From positions 484,501 to 548,500 of the forward strand of contig SNVD02011208.1 in the NCBI GenBank assembly GCA_013180625.2: 64,000 nucleotides of DNA, written 5' to 3'. How positions within the stretch are numbered: position 1 is the stretch's first letter; every line of letters starts with the position of its first letter. The notes under the pieces were generated by a model. That model saw only the letters and a list, made by a program, of their open reading frames with translations, searched no databases and was not told the DNA's origin. The DNA comes from Boswellia sacra. Its lineage: Eukaryota; Streptophyta; Magnoliopsida; Sapindales; Burseraceae. Position numbers and translations under genes: made by a program. Shown here one piece after another: positions 47,601 through 58,127 of the stretch.

Positions 47601-49653
47601 AGATCTCATCATCTAAGTAATCGCCATGCATGATTTTGAAATTTGATAAAGAAACAAAAATCATAAACATAAAGATTGTGTGATTACATAAATAAAGAAA
47701 ATAATAAAAACAGAAACTATATATAAAAATTTCACAAAATGAAAAAAGAAACCTGATAATTGTTTCCAAGTAATCTGCAACAATGGTGTACCAAAAGGGA
47801 CCCATGGCTGCTGTCCCTTCAACAACAATAATCAGTTTTTTCTCACCCATGGCAGTTGTTCTATGCTGTAAAATAGAATTAGGAGGAAGGTAGCAGTTTT
47901 AAAGGCAGTCGTTTAATGAGGTCGTTTTAAAGTCTTTAAAGAAACCTTGCATGTTAAATCTCACTGGCACCTCGACGGCCATTAATCTCATGACTGACAA
48001 ATCTATCAGAAATGCCAAACCACCTGTTTCTATTAGTGGTTGACCATCTATCATTGGCCACATACGAACTGAAATTGCAACACACAGAAAATAACCAGAA
48101 AGCCGAAAAAAAAAAAAACAAAAAAAAAAATTTCAACAGGCATGCTCACTAGATTTGATGGGATGTGATGCATTTAAATGTAGCAGTAATATTTTCCTTA
48201 GTTAGACTAGGAAAGGTAAATAATTTTCTATTTAACTCACCAAAATCAGAAATATCAAGTAATATAGTCCAGCAATTAATTATTAGCGGACAAAGACCAT
48301 AAAAATTAAAATCTACAATTTAAAAACTTGTAAAATAATGCCCGATTTCTCACAGATGAAATTATAACCGAAAATATCTTTGAAGGAACCATAAAATTCT
48401 ATACGAACATACAGATATGTAACCAAGGTGCCCCGATTTGTGATAACGAAATTACCAAAAGCAAAACCTAAAATTCTCGTATTATTCTTTTACAAAGTTT
48501 TAAAAGTTTATGAGAAACACAATGTTCTCAGTCTACGCAAGCATTCTATAACGAGTTATAATAGATTCTTCTATTCATCTTCGTTCCCATCCAAAACATC
48601 AAATATCCACACATTCCACACAAGAATAGTAGCATAGTTGATATGCCCTTTCCGGTATGTGACAAACCAAAAATTATACGATAAAGATTCAAGTTCAAAC
48701 TTTCTTTCTTTCATTTTTTTTTTTTTTTTGGTACTTCACACCTCACTCCGGGTCCAGACCTGGTTTGAGAAAAATTGATCCCTCCCTGGTTTGAGAAAAA
48801 TTGATCCCTCTACTTCTTTTTCACAACGAAAGTGTCACCGAAAAGGATATTGATAAATCAATTAAAAATATCCAAAAGTTGGCAAAATAAGCAATAGAAA
48901 AATCCATTATTCACGAACTCCCCACTTGGAACAGCCACGGCACACATAGTTGTCAAACTATAAATATGGCAACATAGAAATGATGGTTATTAATCTGCAA
49001 CCAAAAAGAAAGTGATAAACCAAGGCAAGACGAAGTTGTCGTAATGATTTCAATAACACACAAACATACAATGCTACACAGCTTGTCAAAATCCACATCA
49101 TGCAAGCAGAACGAGGAAGCAAATAACTCTGGATATACAACATAGGTCAAACAACAAAAACAAAAATGAAGCACAAATTTGTCTCTTATAACTTACATAG
49201 AGTTCAACATGACATTGCTAATCAAAACAAACTTCGGTACCAAACTAGCTGCGACGTGTCCCATTCATCAAATCTATTAATGTAATTTTATGTTCCAATA
49301 ACAAGGCAAAGGTTCGACATCAAGGACCATGCCTCTGCTGACAAAATGAAAACTACCTATCTTCCTTGAGAACAAGCTCAAATTCAATCAATAAAGTACA
49401 AGACACGGCTAATATTGTAGAGAAATTTGAAGTGACTAGGTAGAGCTAATTAAGCTTGCAAGAAAACTACAAAATTGCAATTGTTGATAAACGGAAATGC
49501 AAACAAAATTGAAGCAAACAGGAAGTAAGTAGTTGACAATAATGAAAAGGTGGACCTGATGATTTTGTCAAGGTAATCGGAGACAACCGTTTGCCAGAAA
49601 GGTCCCATGGCGGCGGTGCCTTCGACGGCGACGATGAGCTGCTTCTCGGACAT
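32627..49653 (-). CDS. MED25: Mediator complex subunit 25 (MED25/PFT1)
   Basis: Fifteen exons (minus): 49653-49556, 46910-46880, 45973-45910, 45716-45586, 45220-45014, 44910-44845, 44523-44313, 42643-42585, 42470-41622, 40884-40831, 40616-40588, 39829-39761, 39658-39574, 33378-33292, 33079-32627. Total 2493 nt, 830 aa, in frame throughout. Residues 1 to about 230 form the von Willebrand A domain ([39 protein letters not shown]). Residues 290-560 are a Ser/Gly/Met-rich linker. Residues about 563-680 are the activator-binding ACID domain ([46 protein letters not shown]). The tail is Gln-rich and ends [11 protein letters not shown]25 links transcription factors such as MYC2 to Mediator in jasmonate and flowering control. 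The length is close to the known plant protein. Introns 1 and 13 are enlarged by inserted or duplicated DNA. Confidence 0.95.
32760..33060 (-). repeat. CAG/CAA/TTG-mixed poly-glutamine tract in MED25 exon 15
   Basis: On the minus strand the codons alternate CAG and CAA runs with Leu/Pro/Ile spacers, giving repeats of QLPQLQQQQ type. On other frames this same DNA gives poly-Ala or Ser/Asn/Cys-rich open frames, which are shadows. Gln-rich C-termini are normal in plant MED25; copy number is likely to vary. Confidence 0.85.
34056..34476 (-). repeat. 3' LTR of the MED25-intron element
   Basis: Starts TGATATGATTCTGG on the plus strand, directly after the GAATA duplication. Its inner end reads CTATTA where the other LTR has CTATCA, so the canonical CA terminus is mutated here. 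Confidence 0.9.
34425..37949 (-). pseudogene. Ty3/gypsy pol, disrupted
   Basis: The protease motif near 37740 reads [13 protein letters not shown]; the usual Asp-Ser/Thr-Gly-Ala has Leu in the second position. An in-frame TAG at 37417-37419 separates protease and reverse transcriptase. RT includes [13 protein letters not shown] and [13 protein letters not shown] 1-base frameshift lies at about 36710, followed by RNase H ([17 protein letters not shown]) and the integrase HHCC finger ([14 protein letters not shown] ... CSVCQQNK). A second frameshift lies at about 35420, inside the integrase core. The C-terminal part has the GPY/F region ([18 protein letters not shown]) and a chromodomain-like [19 protein letters not shown]. 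The DNA overlaps slightly with the 3' LTR at its end. Confidence 0.88.
34477..34489 (-). other. Polypurine tract of the MED25-intron element
   Basis: GGGTGGGGGGTAA on the minus strand, adjoining the 3' LTR. Confidence 0.75.
37950..38967 (-). pseudogene. Ty3/gypsy gag, disrupted
   Basis: Translation would start at [16 protein letters not shown] (38967). After a Lys/Glu-rich coiled-coil-like stretch and [15 protein letters not shown] the frame stops at 38665. A capsid core is recognisable in other frames down to 38350 ([19 protein letters not shown]), with stops at TAG codons near 38508 and 38360. The C-terminal part ([20 protein letters not shown]) leads to a zinc knuckle [14 protein letters not shown]. 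No intact Gag can be made. Confidence 0.8.
38982..38993 (-). other. Primer binding site, initiator-Met tRNA type
   Basis: TGGTATCAGAGC on the minus strand, four bases inside the 5' LTR. Confidence 0.85.
38998..39422 (-). repeat. 5' LTR of the MED25-intron element
   Basis: 425 bp with TG...CA ends, next to target duplication GAATA at 39423. Confidence 0.9.
40270..40505 (-). mobile_element. Possible tRNA-derived SINE in MED25 intron 11
   Basis: On the minus strand, TGGTTGATCATTGG (40482-40469) resembles a polymerase III A box, and GGTTCAAATTCC (about 40448-40437) resembles a B box, spaced as in tRNA-like SINE heads. A non-repetitive body of about 150 bp follows. I see no target duplication or clear tail, so this stays tentative. 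Confidence 0.45.
42916..43369. mobile_element. hAT-like MITE in MED25 intron 7
   Basis: The termini GGGCCTATTTGGTT and, inverted, GGGCCCATTTGGTT enclose a very AT-rich interior. This GGGCC-TTTGGTT end is common in plant hAT-derived MITEs. The 8-bp target duplication is not clear; the left flank contains a small tandem duplication of CCCTTAAA-TTAGGGCCT. Confidence 0.65.
47753..47850 (-). pseudogene. Duplicated MED25 first exon inside MED25 intron 1
   Basis: An ATG at 47850 opens a 98-nt segment that encodes [20 protein letters not shown] then [13 protein letters not shown] and ends at an AG|GTTTCT donor. It has exactly the length and phase of genuine exon 1 (49653-49556), with 24 of 33 residues identical. 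It could splice in frame to exon 2 at 46910. A TATTTTACAG acceptor-like site lies 20-odd bases upstream of its ATG. It may be an alternative first exon or a relic of a partial tandem duplication; the reading frame has not decayed, which argues for constraint or recent origin. Confidence 0.75.
47948..48075 (-). other. Exon-like segment of unknown origin in MED25 intron 1
   Basis: A stretch between TTGCAATTTCAG and ATGCAAG|GTTTCT is open in two frames; one reads [20 protein letters not shown] and the other [20 protein letters not shown]. Composition is more protein-like than the flanks. A second stretch at about 47560-47645 reads [21 protein letters not shown] recognise neither. Confidence 0.3.
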
Positions 49654-51282
49654 AGCGTGCTATTGCGATCAGACAGCGAGCGTGATTGGTTGAGGTAAGT
49701 GTGTTAAGTTTTGGAATGAGAATTTTCAAGTTTATTATTATTTTTATTATTATTCGGCAGAAGATGGAGCAGAAGCAGAGTTGTGCGTTGAGGTTGAGGA
49801 GCTGAGGCTTTGGTGTTCAACTCTCCAACGCGATGCACGCCCATCTTTGCTGGGGGCTCGGGCAGATCCATAAACAGTAAGTTCGATTGGAATTTTTGAC
49901 GTATGGGAATCAAAACGCTGCGTTTCAATCTCCCCTATCGAGCAACTAATTAAATTTTTAAGTTGAGATTAAACATTTTTCAATTTTTTTCTCAAGTTTT
50001 GCAGTTTATATATAAATATAAATATCTAGTTTGAAAACTTATAGAATGTTAATCAAGTTAAATATCGAATAGTAGATTTGTCTCGGTTTCTCATGTGCAA
50101 TGTAATACTTATCTGCTAATACATTATTTAAAAAACATCACTAATTATCTAACGCTATCCAACTCTTTATTAAAAATGCCTTTATTTGAGCTTCTCTATT
50201 AATCATAAAAACTTTTCTAACGTTAAAAACACTTTTAACTTTATTTTAAGTCATTTGGTTGTCATCTAAGAAAAGTTTTAGAGGATTAAAAAATTGTTTT
50301 ATATCTTTTAGGAGAAACCAGATTTGATGCTTATTGAAAAAAAAACTCTTTTTTTGAGCTTTTATTTTTAAATTTTGAAATATCAAAGATACTCTCATTT
50401 AATTTTAAGCAATTTAATTTATTATTTTCTTATAACAAAACTTTAATTTTAATAATTTAATTATTAATAAGTACTTCTACATTTATCACATCAAACAATC
50501 AATAACTTTTTAATATAAACTCCACTTTTAGAAGCACTACTTTAAAATGATCTACTTCAATAAATTCTACTTGAAAAAACTGAAACAAACAGGTCTAAAT
50601 CAATTTATGGATGGCAATTATGTTGAGGAGAAGCAGGGATGGAATAGAGATAGAATATTCATCCTAGCCTAATACCCAAATTTTGTAATTTGGAAACCAT
50701 ATAGAGAATTTTGAATAGAGCTGAAAATCCCTGGAATGACTCAATCTCTGAAAATATACACTATAAATATAAAATTTTATTTGTCATAATTTCTATGAAA
50801 ATCTAGATTCATAATCATAAATCAATCATATGCATATAATAAATTTAAAGTTCAATTAACGTAATATTCCATAAAATCTTGAAATGGGATGTGTTTGTTT
50901 GTATATTTGAAGTTTTTATTTTCAAAATTTGGAAAGAATATATTGTTGATTTAAAATTTTTTTTGAACTTTAAAAATGATATGTAGTTGATATTGATTTA
51001 AATGAACTAGAAAGTGTGTATTTTCATAAAATAGTTTTTGAAAAATATAAACCGGTATAATAGTTTCAAAATGTTTCAATTTTTTAAACTTATATATTTA
51101 ATTAACTTTCTGCCGTCCTCAATTTTATGAAATCAATTAAAGGATATGTCTAATCCCAATCCTTAAAAAATTAACCTTGTTGAACAATTTAACCTTATTC
51201 ACATTTGTCTGGTATTGCTTGACACCTATCTACTGTTTATTTAACAAACTAACTTGACAAATTTAATATTTAAATAGGTAAC

Positions 51283-51314
<32 letters not shown>

Positions 51315-52458
51315 GAAATAACTAATTTTTAAGAATAAACAAATAGTAGTATTATTTTAAAAATTTAAATATCCTAATCAAATTCAAAATCAAATACCAA
51401 ATTTACTTTCATCACGCAATTGGAGATGAAAGGTTTAACTATTCTCAAGAGCTTCGAAAGTTGCATTGTTATATTCTTCTTGTTCTATTGTTATTATTAT
51501 TTTGGGGTCAATACCAAAATCCTCTTTTAAAATTACGTGAAATAATTATGTGGATCATTTCTAGATTCTGAAAATTTCATGTAAATTCTCTCTCTATTAA
51601 AAAATGGTAAAACATATAAATTTTCTCAAATTACTCTTAATTGGCTATTAAAAATATTTAAAATTTTAAAATTACAAAAATTAAAATTAGAAAAAAAATT
51701 GTATTGAAAGACTTAGGCTTTGTAAGACAATTTTTTACAAGTGAAGTACAACAATTTTTTTATTATTTTAACATTTTAGTAAATGATTTTTGTATAATTT
51801 ATTGTCGTATTAATTTTTTTAGAACTTTTTGGGGTAAGGATTGATGAAAGACTATTAACAAGTTTTTGTTTTTATTTTTATTGTAAAATTTGGAATATTT
51901 TTGAATAATAAATTAAGAATAATTTGAAAAAATTTATATTTTTTAATAAATTTTTAATAATTTTTGAGAGAGAGAAGATCCGTAAAATTTTTAAAACTAA
52001 AGGTGATCAAGGGAAATTTGAATAAGAGTCTTTTATTAATACTGTTGCATCAACGAAATGAACCGAAAATTCTTGGTTCGAAGCCCAAGCTGGAGCGGCG
52101 AGAAAACGATCACAAACGCGGGAGCCCACGAGGGCCCACAAACCATTCTCAGCTCCTTCTTGTAGACTTAACAGAGAAGACATCGAGAGTCGAACCCCAG
52201 AGGAAGCAGACTTGGAAAACGACACAAATTCCTTAAAGATTGTAGGAAACCTCTAGAAGTTGAAACCATTATCGAAATCGCAATCTTCATGAACTGGGTT
52301 TCGTCTTCTGAAATCAGAACCAATAGGACGTGTTTGTTATGTTATGGGGGCACTTTTCGAGACTAAAGGAACGTGAGTGTGCTAAAAATAGATTATAAGA
52401 TTTCGAATCACATATTTGTCGCTAGTTATTTGTCTTGTGTTTATTTTAGTTTGGAAAG
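49654..52458. promoter_or_regulatory. Shared upstream region of divergent MED25 and BRO1 genes
   Basis: About 2.8 kb between the two start codons. The first 300 bp above MED25 include AAAACGCTGCGTTTC near 49913-49927. The BRO1 leader probably starts around 52080-52330 and may have a small leader intron: an ACGTGAGTGTG donor-like site near 52370 and an ATTTTAG acceptor at 52450. The centre is AT-rich with (TA)n at 51296-51314 and no gene. Open frames at 52000-52230 do not look coding. Confidence 0.45.
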
Positions 52459-55400
52459 ATGATGCTGCATTTTCGAGAACCAGCAAAACTTAAAACCAAA
52501 AAGGTAAGTAATTGCCTCTCTTGTATCTTTTTTGTCTTTTACTTTCTTATGTGGATTTTATGATAATTAAATTGGGGTTATCATGATCAATTATTAATTT
52601 TCTGCTGGCATGATTTTTCTTTATTGTTTTAAGTTTACTGGGTTGTGTTTGTTTTGTTTATTAACTTGTTGTAATGATAAGTGACAATTGTTGTCGCGTG
52701 ATTTATGATTTTATTATTTGTATGAATTTTATGAAGATTGCACTTAGCTGAGATGTGGATCATCTTAACCTTAAAGGGTGCAATTGGAACGAATTAGCCT
52801 AGGAGACAAACTTTATAGGATATGGAAAATTGTATGGTGAATTTTGTGTAATTTCATGTTCCATAGCATGATACATCTGCTTTGTGGAGGATGGATTGAT
52901 TGAATGGCTATTCTGCCCATGTTTGTTTTGTTAACAGATTATTTTTGAGGACATAATCGCTGCACGCGATTCTGCCACACTTGAGCATTTGAAAGAGTTA
53001 AGCTCTAAGCGTAGAGTTATCGAGGATTCCATAAACCAGAGCAGCTATGTTACTGAGGCCATTGCAAGAGAGATGTCCGGAGGATTGACTTGTCCATTTC
53101 AACAGGTAACTTGTCGATAACAGGCATTTTCTGGCTTTTATTGTGGGATGTTTTCTCTGTACTCAATGAATAAAGTCATGGTAAATTATTTATCTTTTGC
53201 CGGTAATATTGGCGATCTTCCTGTTTTACAGACAGAGGTTTGTTAGTGGCAATCTAGTTTTAAATGCCATTTGAGATAAGCATGTTTTGGTCCTGATGGC
53301 ATATAAGGGTAAAGAAATGAATGTCTCTCTAACCTCAGATATGTACGGAGTTCATGTTTTACAGTGATTTGTGGCACCACTTGTAATTTGTTGAAATCAA
53401 GTAATTTAATACGCGGGAGGTGAATAAATCCAAATGTTCTTATGCATGATATACCATGTTGTTCTCATTTTTTTTTTTCACTTAATCTATAATGTTTCAG
53501 GACCTTCACAAACTGGAACAATATCTACCATTATTGGAAAACTTGGTTTGTCTTGTTGACTTGGTCAGCAGCAACCGCCAGATGATACGGTGGACTGCAG
53601 AACTCAAGATAAGATGGAGTAGTGCCCTTAGTTCGTCATCTTTCTTTAACCTTATGGGTCCCAAGTTCTATCAAATTGATAATTTAAGGTTTGAGCTTGG
53701 TATGGTTCTTTTCCTCTATGGTGCAATACTTCGGGAGAGAGGTCTAGAAGTTTTGAATGCAGGTTTGTATTATTTCATATGCATATGACAGTTTCATGAG
53801 ATTATTTGTTATGGTGCTATTAACTTTTTTCATGTCTTTCCAGATTTGGTGCAATCTGCAACCCTTTTCAGAGAAGCTGCTGGAGTTTTTAATTATCTGT
53901 CTCAAGAGGTTTTCCCCTCTTTGCAGCCAGCATTGCCACCTGAAAGGCCACCTGAATCTACCTCATTTATGTCCACTGTGATGAGGCTCATTTGTCTGGC
54001 TGAAGCCCAGGTAAGTGTCTGGGCATCACTTGTAATCATTTTTTTAAGACAGTTTCTGTAGTATAATGACTTCACAATTGTTTTAACCATTTGAGTAGTG
54101 GTTGATCATTTTGACACTGTTTATCAATTAATAGAAGTTCCGAGGAAAAGTTGTTCTCTTTGATAATTATGTAATTTTGGAAATGTAATAGGCTGTAACT
54201 ATAATGAAAGCTGAAGAAAAAGGAACTACTGCTGCTCTTTTGGCGAAGCTCCACTATGGTGTTGCAGAGATTCTCGCTGAAGCCACTGATATTCTATATT
54301 CTTCAAATGGAGAATGCAAAGATATTTCATCTCGTTTCATGGTATGTATTCTTATAGCGTTATAATTATCAAGACTATATGACTGACTTTTTTTTAAAAA
54401 AGAAAACGTGTGAGCATTCCTTTCTTCAAGAATTTTTATCATTCTTCTCATTGATTGTGAACGAGTGTGTCAGTTCAACAAGACAGAGTTAGCTTCCTAA
54501 CTTGAGAATGATATTGGAACTAGGAGAGTTGAGATATTAACCTAACTCAAAATTACTGTTCCAACCCGTGCAGATATTATCATTAAGAAAATTAGGGAAC
54601 TATGAGTTGCCACGCTTTATGCTATAGAATGGTGACCGGGAACAAAAGTGATAAACCTCCAATCAAATTCAACTATGCTAGACGCCTCCAAAATAAGAAG
54701 TGAGGGGCAAAGCTGGGAAGTCAGAAGATTTGAGGGAGAATCTCTTTTTATTTTTCTGTTATTGCTGTGCTGTTTTGGTGCTGTGGGAGGTAGTTATTTT
54801 TGTCTAGGGAAAAGTGAAATTAGTTACAGAATATAGGTGAGGTAGGGAGGAAATGGAGGGTCGTGATCATTTGAGAATTTTGTGAGAATTGTTTCTCTTG
54901 GGAGAGCTGGCAGGACTCTTGAATTTCCTGCCAAACGACTAAATAAACACCTAATTTTCCTTCAAACTTCTCTGCTTACTACCTCTAATTCCATTTTAAT
55001 TCCTAGACTCTACTAAAGCTTCTGTGAGAGTGTGTGTTGAGTGTATCCTGATCCTATCAAAAAGCAAGTTATCTGAATATGTGCAAGGGAAAATTAATGA
55101 TGTAAAGATGGATTAGCGTAAGTGCAAGAAAATTTAGGATAAATAAATAAAGTTAGCATGCTTCATGATTTGAAGGGAAGATCTTTATGGTAGTTTTTGC
55201 TGTGTGAAATGGATCTTCTAACTGACCAGTTAAGAGGTGGTTTAGTTTGTTTTTAAAGAATAACGAGGATTAAAAGCAAAGATGTGTATATTTCTAGTTT
55301 TAAGTACTAGCTGATGTATCTGTATTTGTGTCTGTGTATGAATACACATATAAGCACATGTACATGCTTAAAAACAGGGATTTATTGTTCCTTTACTTTA

Positions 55401-56487
55401 CACATATGATATGGTATGTGGACTATGAAATGAAGTTATTTTGAATTGTTGAGATTACGTATGAGAAGTGCTGCTATTCCCATTGTGTTCTCCATCCTAA
55501 CTATTGGTGAATTTTTCAAGACGGGAATATGATACTGTACTTCACGATGCTCTAAACTTGGTTTTGAGCTAAGACTTGAATTCATTAACTGTAAGTGTTT
55601 CAGATATGGCAAGGAAAATGAATAAATTGATAGTTATTATAAGTTGCCTTTTGTAATTTGCATTGTATGCTTAAAATGTTTAATCTAATTTGATGCATAC
55701 ATTCAGTTTATCTTATTACTTAGGCAAAATGTTAGCTTCGTGTTAGTAGTGAAGGTTTCTAGCTATTTGTCTATTCAGGAAACCAAAGTGAATAAGCAGG
55801 CACATCCAAAAGAGTGAAAGATGTACATAATACACTCATGCTAGGAAATTCATTATAATTTCCAGATTCTTTTAATGTTGTTTAGTTGGCAAAATGCGTC
55901 TCCCCTTCCTATTGCCGTACTTTTCATTAACTGACAGTTTGCAAAGGGAACAATAATTGTCTCTATGCTTGGCATCTTTAATGGTGTTATTGCAACTTGA
56001 TTTTATTGATTTGATTTGAAAGTTTGATAGAGAGGGCAATATGACTGTCCTCCTTGTGCTCTGTATTGATCCAGTGAAGAACTTTTATCTCCTTATTAGT
56101 GCCAATAGATGCTGATGGGTGCTTCTTTCCTTTGTGCAGGAATTTGTGTTGTCCTGCAAAGCTCTGCATGAATTACGGAGTCAGAAATACCTTGCAGAAG
56201 ATCTAAAGGTTTCTGGACAAGTTGGGGTTGCAATTGGAGTTCTTCATTATGCATTGATAAAAGTGAAAACGAAAATGCCAGGGGAAGAATCATATAAATC
56301 TGTATTTCGAAAGGAAATTGACACTGTCGCTGATTTGCTCAGGAAGTTTGAACATGAGAATGAATTTGTCTGGCATGAGAAGATTGCTAGTGGCGATGAG
56401 TTGCCATTACCTCAAGCTAGCAAAATTGTGAAAGCTATTCCTTATCATCTCAAAAGATGGGAGAGAGAACTTGCTTTCAAGATATAA
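52459..56487 (+). CDS. BRO1-domain protein (plant BROX-like)
   Basis: Six coding exons: 52459-52503, 52938-53105, 53501-53762, 53844-54010, 54192-54341 and 56140-56487; 1140 nt, 379 aa plus stop, in frame throughout. It starts MMLHFREPAKLKTKKIIFED, with two adjacent ATGs (52459, 52462). Typical blocks are LEQYLPLLENLVCLV, WSSALSSSSFFNLMGPKFYQ, IDNLRFELGMVLFLYGA and VGVAIGVLHYALIKVKTKMP. These belong to the plant endosomal-targeting BRO1-like family (At1g73390/At5g14020 type), related to ALIX and BROX, which bind ESCRT-III at endosomes. Helical repeats fill the length; there is no coiled-coil V domain or Pro-rich tail, as in short family members. Intron 5 (1.8 kb) is the largest and holds no gene that I can see. 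Confidence 0.88.
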
Positions 56488-57615
56488 ATGTATAGAGAAT
56501 TATTTTCTGTACAGTGCTTGTCTTATTGGAACATTGAAGTAAAAGATGGAAAGGGGATATTTAATTTGAGGGTTGCCAACTAGTCTTTATAAACATTTCA
56601 GAAATTGGCCGAAGGCCTCAGCATTTTGTTGGTTAATTGAGTTCCGTAACACAAAAGATTTTGTACATTTTATGAAAAATGATTGTTCATTGTAGCAGCA
56701 GCCTCTCAAGCTGCACTCACATTGTAAATTATATTCTAGCAGAGCATCAATATGAACATGGCCCTCCCATGCCAGGGTGATTGTGAAAGACGCCAAGAAG
56801 AAGCTGCTATAATTGTACGCTCGCTATCGCTTGACTTCCCTGAATTTAGTGGCATTGGACGCATCATTTGTGCTGAATTTAGTGGCATTGGACGCATCAT
56901 TTGTGCTTTATTGTTTATTGATCAAGCCCTGGCACACGGGTTTCTTGCTCAAACTTTTAATCCTGATTAATATTAGTAAGAACTTAAAATTTCACTAATC
57001 ATTGGTAAGATAATTTATTATTAAAAAAACTGTTAATCCGACAACTTCAAAATTTTAGTTCTGGAAAAGATTACTAGTATTATTCGAAAATCGCTCAACC
57101 ATGTCTTAAATATAGAGTCAAAACATAGCATGAGATGGCTTTCAGGCTATATATTGAGTTATGCCACGTCATATCAATGTTTTATAATACAATATTTTCG
57201 TAATTGTGGGTTTCCCTTTAAATTATGCATTTGTAATTACTTAATATTTTAAAAAAATCATAATATCATTATAAAATCAATTCAACAACAACACACTTGT
57301 ATCATTGCAGTAACACAACATAAGTTTAGAGTTCAAAGGAGAGTTGAAAGCAATTAATATAATTGGGATCCTAAATTGTGTTTGTTTTCATATTCACAAT
57401 ACGGTTTTTGAAAATGTATATTTATCATATGTTATTTTTAAAATTAGAAAAAAAAATTAAATCTAACTGCTTTAATCTTATTAAATTTTGAAATAAAAAT
57501 ACAAAATTTAAGAAACGAAATACCTATTTCGTGAAAAGTAACGATATATTCGTTAATTCTATAAGTAAAAATAAAACTATTTATTTTCAAGAACAATAAA
57601 TAATCTTAAATATAA
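56488..57615. other. 3' flank of the BRO1 gene, no gene recognised
   Basis: The BRO1 3' untranslated region likely extends to about 56740. The rest is AT-rich and contains the 33-bp tandem duplication at 56840-56905. No coding signal. Confidence 0.6.
56840..56905. repeat. Perfect 33-bp tandem duplication
   Basis: Two identical copies of a unit beginning CTGAATTTAGTGGCATTGG. Perfect identity suggests a recent event; it lies about 350 bp after the BRO1 stop codon. Confidence 0.9.
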
Positions 57616-57620
57616 ATATG

Positions 57621-58051
57621 TGTTATGGCCATAATAATATTGGGCCTTAATTATTTATAATTCAGTAATCCCATTACTGAAGCCCATTATCTGGGCCTAG
57701 TTATTTCTAATTCAGTAAGCCCATTACTGAAGCCCATCATCTGGGCCTATTATCTGGGTCCCACAATGACCCATCTTGACCCCTATATAAACCCTCCGAA
57801 ATATTACTCAAGGTATGCACACTTTTCTGAACTTATTCTCTCTCTAGATTTCCTTCACTTTTGAGAGCTTCTCTCTCTAGGAAATTCTTCCAGAAAATTC
57901 CGGAGTGCCGGACACTGACTTGAGCGTCGGAGGGTCCTCGCCGGCACCACCGCCGGCACCCCTGACTGTTTTCCTTTGCTTGCAGGATTGGACCCGGCGT
58001 ACCATCCGAGCTCTGACCTGCTTCCCGACCGTCCGGAACCGTGCATCAACA
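57621..58051 (+). repeat. 5' LTR of the Tat-like element
   Basis: It contains an internal duplication of about 50 bp, each copy with a small stem-loop TTCAGTAA...TTACTGAA, and a TATA box further on. Confidence 0.9.
57784..57791 (+). promoter_or_regulatory. LTR TATA box
   Basis: TATATAAA within CCCCTATATAAACCC, a strong plant TATA context; the same box is at 63301-63308 in the other LTR. Confidence 0.75.
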
Positions 58052-58053
58052 GT

Positions 58054-58071
58054 TGGCGCCGTCTGTGGGGA
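58054..58071 (+). other. Primer binding site, TGGCGCC type
   Basis: TGGCGCCGTCTGTGGGGA begins two bases after the 5' LTR. TGGCGCC sites are usual in the non-chromodomain Tat/Athila branch; I do not assign the tRNA. Confidence 0.75.
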
Positions 58072-58127
58072 CGACAATTCAAGCCTCTTTAGTTGTTGCT
58101 CCCATCCAAACGTACTCAAACACACCA

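Noticed and set aside
51964..52236. Basic 90-codon frame upstream of the BRO1 gene as a separate gene
   Set aside because: It starts in low-complexity DNA and overlaps the likely BRO1 leader; it lacks any motif.
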